Assembly (NCBI GenBank): GCA_020633075.1
Contig: JACKEI010000002.1
Location: forward strand, 1,240,001 to 1,304,000
Source: Sandaracinaceae bacterium
Lineage (GTDB): Bacteria > Myxococcota_A > Polyangia > Polyangiales > Houyiibacteriaceae
Reading direction: 5' to 3'
DNA: 64,000 nucleotides
The translations under genes and the position numbers were made by a program. Shown in pieces: positions 55,291 through 64,000 of the stretch (position 1 is the stretch's first letter; every line of letters starts with the position of its first letter). The notes under the pieces were generated by a model that searched no databases, was not told the DNA's origin, and saw nothing but the letters and a program-made list of their open reading frames with translations.

Positions 55291-55710
55291 ATGGCGAACA
55301 TGGCGCAAGATAGCATCGCGCAAGAAGACAATCTCCCCGTCACGAGCACGCTCGGCATCGAGCGGTGGGTTCAGTTCGCCTACATCGCGGGCGCGCTTGC
55401 TCTCTTCTGGCTCTACGACCACCTGATCGTCGCCATCTGGGAGATCTTCGCAGACTCCGACGGAACCCTGGCCAGCGCCGGCGCGGCCATCCTCGCCATC
55501 GTCACCAGCAGCGTCCTGTACCGCCACCCCAAGATTGCGAAGTTCAGCAACGAGGTCGCGGCCGAGCTCGCACGCGTGAAGTGGCCCTCCCGCGAGGAGA
55601 CCTGGAAGCAAACCCTGATCGTCCTCGTCGTGTCGGTGGTGGCGGCCATCATCCTCGGCGTCTTTGACGCGACCTGGTCGAAGCTCTCCGACCTCGTCTA
55701 CCAGCTCTGA
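55291..55710 (+). CDS. secE: Preprotein translocase subunit SecE
   Basis: A 139-residue membrane protein of the SecYEG channel. Two N-terminal hydrophobic segments (about residues 30-46 and 56-72, WVQFAYIAGALALFWLYDHL and GTLASAGAAILAIVTSSV) precede the conserved SecE core EVAAELARVKWPSREETWKQ and the last helix TLIVLVVSVVAAIILGVFDA. ATG at 55291; the frame is open further upstream but would lie in tRNA-Trp. 14 nt before nusG. Confidence 0.95.
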   Translation: MANMAQDSIAQEDNLPVTSTLGIERWVQFAYIAGALALFWLYDHLIVAIWEIFADSDGTLASAGAAILAIVTSSVLYRHPKIAKFSNEVAAELARVKWPSREETWKQTLIVLVVSVVAAIILGVFDATWSKLSDLVYQL

Positions 55711-55724
55711 AGGACGAATCGGTC

Positions 55725-56255
55725 ATGGCGATGAAGTGGTACACAATCCAGGCCTACTCGAACTACGAGAACAAAGTCCGTCTCTCGCTCGAGGAGCGCA
55801 TCAAGCGCGAGGGCATGGAGGACAAGTTCGGCGAGATCCTCATCCCCAAGGAGAAGGTCGAAGAGACGCGTGACGGCAAGAAGCGCGTCAGCCAGCGCAC
55901 CTTCTACCCCGGCTACATCTTCGTGCAGATGGAGCTCACGGACGAGACCTGGCACTTGGTGAACGGGACGCCCAAGGTCAGCGGCTTCCTGGGCGGGCGC
56001 ACCCCCACGGAGGTGCCCGACCGCGAGATCCGCGTGATCACGCAGCAAATGGAAGACGGCGCGGCCAAGCCGAAGCCGGCGGTGCACTTCCAGCCCGGCG
56101 ATCACGTGCGCGTGATCGAGGGACCATTTGCAAACTTCACCGGTTCGATCCAAGAGGTCGCTCCCGATCAACAAAAGATTCGCGTCCTCGTCAGCATCTT
56201 CGGTCGCGAGACCCCCGTGACGCTCGACTACGGACACGTCGAAAAGACGGTCTGA
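55725..56255 (+). CDS. nusG: Transcription termination/antitermination factor NusG
   Basis: A 176-residue protein. The NGN domain reads KWYTIQAYSNYENKVRLSLE and RTFYPGYIFVQMELTDETWH; the C-terminal KOW domain reads FQPGDHVRVIEGPFANFTGS and RVLVSIFGRETPVTLDYGHV. It links RNA polymerase to ribosomes and Rho. Downstream of secE, 111 nt upstream of rplK. Confidence 0.97.
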   Translation: MAMKWYTIQAYSNYENKVRLSLEERIKREGMEDKFGEILIPKEKVEETRDGKKRVSQRTFYPGYIFVQMELTDETWHLVNGTPKVSGFLGGRTPTEVPDREIRVITQQMEDGAAKPKPAVHFQPGDHVRVIEGPFANFTGSIQEVAPDQQKIRVLVSIFGRETPVTLDYGHVEKTV

Positions 56256-56365
56256 CGCGTCTCGGCAGCCTGCCTCGCTGCCACCCCCAAGCTCCCTCCC
56301 CACCACGTCTTCGCAGCGACATGTCGCGCGCTGCTTCCCCGCCTCCGGGCACCTAGGTAACGGTC

Positions 56366-56788
56366 ATGAAGAAGGTCATCGGACAGATCAAGCTCCAGCT
56401 CCCCGCCGGAGCGGCCAACCCCTCGCCCCCCGTCGGCCCGGCGCTCGGTCAGCACGGCGTGAACATCATGCAGTTCTGCAAGGAGTTCAACGCCAAGACC
56501 GCCAAGGACGCGGGCCTGATCATCCCCGTGGTGATCTCGGTCTACTCCGACCGCACCTTCAGCTTCATCCTGAAGACCCCGCCCGTGCCCGTGCTCATCA
56601 AGCAGGTCCTGGGGCTCAAGTCCGGCTCGCCCGTGCCCAACAAGACCAAGGTCGGCAAGCTGACCATGGACCAGGTGGCGTCCATCGCGCGGCAGAAGAT
56701 CGTGGACACCAACGCCGGCTCCCACGAGGCGTGCATGCGGTCCGTGATGGGCACCGCGCGCTCCATGGGCGTTGACATCGAGGGCTAG
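56366..56788 (+). CDS. rplK: 50S ribosomal protein L11
   Basis: A 140-residue protein: IKLQLPAGAANPSPPVGPAL near the N-terminus and VLGLKSGSPVPNKTKVGKLT and GTARSMGVDIEG at the end are all standard L11 segments. It binds 23S rRNA and the GTPase-associated centre. First ribosomal protein gene of the block; 147 nt precede rplA. Confidence 0.97.
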   Translation: MKKVIGQIKLQLPAGAANPSPPVGPALGQHGVNIMQFCKEFNAKTAKDAGLIIPVVISVYSDRTFSFILKTPPVPVLIKQVLGLKSGSPVPNKTKVGKLTMDQVASIARQKIVDTNAGSHEACMRSVMGTARSMGVDIEG

Positions 56789-56935
56789 AGCCCCACAAAC
56801 CCCGACTTCGCGCAGCCACGAGTGCGTCTCTGGCCGCGCCGAACAGCGGATGGTCCGCTGTACCCCGTACCACCTGGGGTCCCTGGTGGGAGGCTGTTCG
56901 TTCCAAAAGAGGACGGACTGTCGTGAGGAGATTTG

Positions 56936-57637
56936 ATGAAACCCGGAAAAAGGCGCAGGACAGCCATAGAGACGTCCGACCGCAACCGGCGTTATAGCCT
57001 CGATGAGGCCGTGAAAATGGTGAAGGACATCTCCTTCGCCAAGTTCGACGAGAGCGTCGACATCGCGGTCCGACTTGGCGTTAACCCGAAGCACGCCGAC
57101 CAGATGGTGCGTGGAGCAGTGGTGCTCCCGCACGGCACGGGAAAGACCAATCGAGTCCTGGTGTTCGCCAAGGGCGAGAAGGTGGCCGAGGCGGAAGCCG
57201 CGGGCGCTGACTTCGTCGGTGGCGATGATCTTGTCGCCAAGATCACCGAGGGCTGGCTTGAGTTCGACACCGTGATTGCCACCCCCGACATGATGGGTCA
57301 GGTCGGCCGCTTGGGCCGTGTCCTCGGTCCACGTGGTCTCATGCCGAACCCCAAGGTCGGCACGGTCACCTTCGATGTCACGAAGGCGGTCACCGAGGCA
57401 AAGGCTGGTAAGGTCGAGTTCCGTGTCGAGCGCGCAGGTATCGTGCACGCCCGCATCGGCAAGCGGTCCTTTGAACCCAACGCTCTGGCCGACAACGCCA
57501 GGAGCATCCTCGACGCGCTCGCGAAGGCCAAGCCGGCCGCCGCCAAGGGCGTCTACATGAAGAGCATCACGCTCAGCTCGACCATGGGACCCGGCTTCCG
57601 AGTCGACCCGCTTTCTCTCAACGTGGTGGAGGCCTGA
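56936..57637 (+). CDS. rplA: 50S ribosomal protein L1
   Basis: A 233-residue protein: SLDEAVKMVKDISFAKFDES, RLGRVLGPRGLMPNPKVGTV and GKVEFRVERAGIVHARIGKR are typical L1. The ATG at 56936 has RBS GAGGAG 5 nt upstream. The 147-nt gap before it contains a possible hairpin (AGCGGATGGTCCGCT, about 56833-56847) that could be an L1 feedback or processing site, but this is a guess. Confidence 0.96.
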   Translation: MKPGKRRRTAIETSDRNRRYSLDEAVKMVKDISFAKFDESVDIAVRLGVNPKHADQMVRGAVVLPHGTGKTNRVLVFAKGEKVAEAEAAGADFVGGDDLVAKITEGWLEFDTVIATPDMMGQVGRLGRVLGPRGLMPNPKVGTVTFDVTKAVTEAKAGKVEFRVERAGIVHARIGKRSFEPNALADNARSILDALAKAKPAAAKGVYMKSITLSSTMGPGFRVDPLSLNVVEA

Positions 57638-57641
57638 ACCC

Positions 57642-58211
57642 ATGCCCATGACACGTGAAGACAAGCAGGCGCAGGCGGCCAGTGTGCGCGAGACCTGGGA
57701 CAAGGCCGACTCGGTCGTGTTGCTGGACTTCTCGGGCGTCGATGTCGAGACCATCACCAACCTCCGCGCCGAGTTCCGCAAGGCGGGCGTCGAGTACAAG
57801 GTGGTCAAGAACAACGTCGTCAAGAAGGCGCTGGATGGGACCGACGTCGTCGGTAACAAGCAGTTCCTCGCCCACCTGAAGGGCCCCACCGCGTTCGCGT
57901 GGTCCTTTGAAGATGCCTCGGTCGCGGCCAAGACCATCATCAAGTTCCGTGAAGACAACGCGGCCAAGCTCAGCCCCAAGAACCTTCCCGAGAAGCTCGT
58001 CATCAAGTGTGGCCTGCTCGACGGTGAGGTCATGGACCGAGCCGCGGTCGAGAACACCCTCGCCAAGCTCCCCGGCAAGAACGAGATCCGCGCCATGTTG
58101 CTCGCAACGCTCATGGCACCGGCCCAGAACCTGGTGGCGCAGCTCAATGCTCCGGCCCAGCGCATGGCCCTCGTCTTGGACGCCAAGCTTCGCAAGGACG
58201 GAGAGGGCTGA
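57642..58211 (+). CDS. rplJ: 50S ribosomal protein L10
   Basis: A 189-residue protein of the ribosomal stalk: SVVLLDFSGVDVETITNLRA, AGVEYKVVKNNVVKKALDGT and AEFRKAG are L10 segments; the C-terminal helix binds L7/L12. Only 4 nt separate it from rplA, so there is little room for the usual separate L10 leader. Confidence 0.96.
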   Translation: MPMTREDKQAQAASVRETWDKADSVVLLDFSGVDVETITNLRAEFRKAGVEYKVVKNNVVKKALDGTDVVGNKQFLAHLKGPTAFAWSFEDASVAAKTIIKFREDNAAKLSPKNLPEKLVIKCGLLDGEVMDRAAVENTLAKLPGKNEIRAMLLATLMAPAQNLVAQLNAPAQRMALVLDAKLRKDGEG

Positions 58212-58344
58212 GTCGCTGCTGGCCTCGGCCGGCAGAGGGCACGCCCTCCTTCATGCACACATCGAATTCCCTCATTTCAAACCAAAACAAGCAAACTTTG
58301 CGCGCCTCGAACCCGTTTCGGGGGCGCGTTAGCGGAGAGACAAC

Positions 58345-58725
58345 ATGGCGAACATGAACATTGAGCAGATGGTCGAAGAGCTCAGCGGCTGGACCGTGAA
58401 GGACGTCGCGTCCCTGGTGAAGGCCCTCGAGGAGAGCTGGGGCGTTTCGGCGGCCCCCGTGGCCGTGGCGGGCGTGGCGGCGGCTGGCCCGGCGGCTGCG
58501 GCTGAGGAAGAGAAGACCGAGTTCGACGTCGAGCTGACCGACGCCGGCGCCAAGAAGATCAACGTGATCAAGACGATCCGTGAGATCACCCAGCTTGGCC
58601 TGGCGGACGCGAAGAACCTCGTCGAGGCCGCTCCGAAGATCATCAAGGAGGCCGTGTCCAAGGACGAGGCCGAGAACATCAAGAAGCAGCTCGAGGAAGC
58701 CGGCGCCAAGGTCACCCTCAAGTGA
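58345..58725 (+). CDS. rplL: 50S ribosomal protein L7/L12
   Basis: A 126-residue acidic stalk protein. The N-terminal dimerisation helix is followed by an Ala/Gly hinge (VAVAGVAAAGPAAAAEEE) and the C-terminal domain TEFDVELTDAGAKKINVIKT, IREITQLGLADAKNLVEAAP and AENIKKQLEEAGAKVTLK. Upstream, 133 nt separate it from rplJ. Confidence 0.97.
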   Translation: MANMNIEQMVEELSGWTVKDVASLVKALEESWGVSAAPVAVAGVAAAGPAAAAEEEKTEFDVELTDAGAKKINVIKTIREITQLGLADAKNLVEAAPKIIKEAVSKDEAENIKKQLEEAGAKVTLK

Positions 58726-58862
58726 TCCCCGCGCAGTTGCGCACCCGTCGTTACTTCGGCCTGCATTTTGCTTGGCCATCGGCACAGGGTGGGGTAGACT
58801 CCCCGCCCCGCCGGACGGGTGCGCCCTGCGCACCGTGCTCTGGACCGTTCAGTATCTGAAAC

Positions 58863-58911
58863 GCGGCGTAGGCCTCTTGCCCAGAGGCCCACGCCGCAAT
58901 TCGCATTTTTC
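58863..58911 (+). terminator. Strong hairpin between rplL and rpoB
   Basis: GCGGCGT-A-GGCCTCT, 5-nt loop, AGAGGCC-C-ACGCCGC (58863-58897), then ATTTTTCTT at 58905-58911, 8 nt after the stem. It probably acts as an attenuator or processing site that lowers rpoBC expression relative to ribosomal proteins, as known in other bacteria. Confidence 0.7.
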
Positions 58912-58970
58912 TTAGTTAACTTTCGCAACCCGACCACGGACCGCTGGCTGCATGCGGTTCAGGAATCCCG

Positions 58971-63119
<4,149 letters not shown>

Positions 63120-63122
63120 GCC

Positions 63123-64000
<878 letters not shown>

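Overview
The window is about 70% GC, gene-dense DNA from a Gram-negative bacterium that looks like a member of the Myxococcota (Sandaracinus/Polyangiales-like). The supporting features are a mevalonate-type isoprenoid pathway with a type 2 isopentenyl diphosphate isomerase, a eukaryotic-type (class II) glutamine synthetase, a Ser/Thr protein kinase, many lipoproteins, a MYXO-CTERM-like C-terminal anchor, MopE-like and Cys-rich surface proteins, and an Rhs polymorphic toxin. This placement is inference: there is no rRNA gene in the window.

Left part (1-25.4 kb): a flotillin/NfeD-like pair; an overlapping operon for polyprenyl diphosphate synthase, mevalonate kinase, diphosphomevalonate decarboxylase and phosphomevalonate kinase, divergent from fni-recF; a three-gene overlapping operon encoding a halogenase-like flavoprotein, a membrane fatty-acid/carotenoid-type desaturase and a saccharopine-dehydrogenase-like protein; a cyclophilin, an aldehyde dehydrogenase, RimO, two lipoproteins, a stand-alone E2-type acyltransferase, GlnII with a clear terminator, an amino-acid-type ABC transporter whose binding protein and permease are fused, a thioesterase/kinase pair, an orphan type III secretion export protein (SctR) and a YkgJ-type Cys-cluster protein.

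Middle part (25.5-41.6 kb): cell-envelope genes (a beta-barrel-like protein, a parvulin-type isomerase, a 1904-residue Cys-rich lipoprotein built of about 15 repeats of about 106 residues), a TPR protein and a PlsC-type acyltransferase. Then come two tandem acyl-CoA dehydrogenases preceded by an inverted repeat that matches the KstR operator of actinobacterial steroid catabolism, and a beta-helix lipoprotein.

Accessory island (about 41.6-46.5 kb): a truncated secreted protein, an orphan UPF0175 antitoxin on the opposite strand, a 5'-broken Rhs core joined to a low-GC C-terminal zincin toxin domain, an overlapping low-GC lipoprotein that is the best candidate for its immunity protein, a zinc-ribbon transposase-like remnant and a Uma2 nuclease. 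This is the most unusual stretch.

Right part (46.5-64 kb): surface lipoproteins, including one with both a lipobox and a MYXO-CTERM-like tail, and a small sigma factor divergent from a TPR lipoprotein across a repeat-rich promoter region. The window ends in the conserved translation/transcription block tRNA-Thr-Tyr-Gly-Thr, tuf, rpmG, tRNA-Trp, secE, nusG, rplK, rplA, rplJ, rplL, rpoB, rpoC (cut by the window end). A strong sigma-70 promoter lies ahead of the first tRNA.
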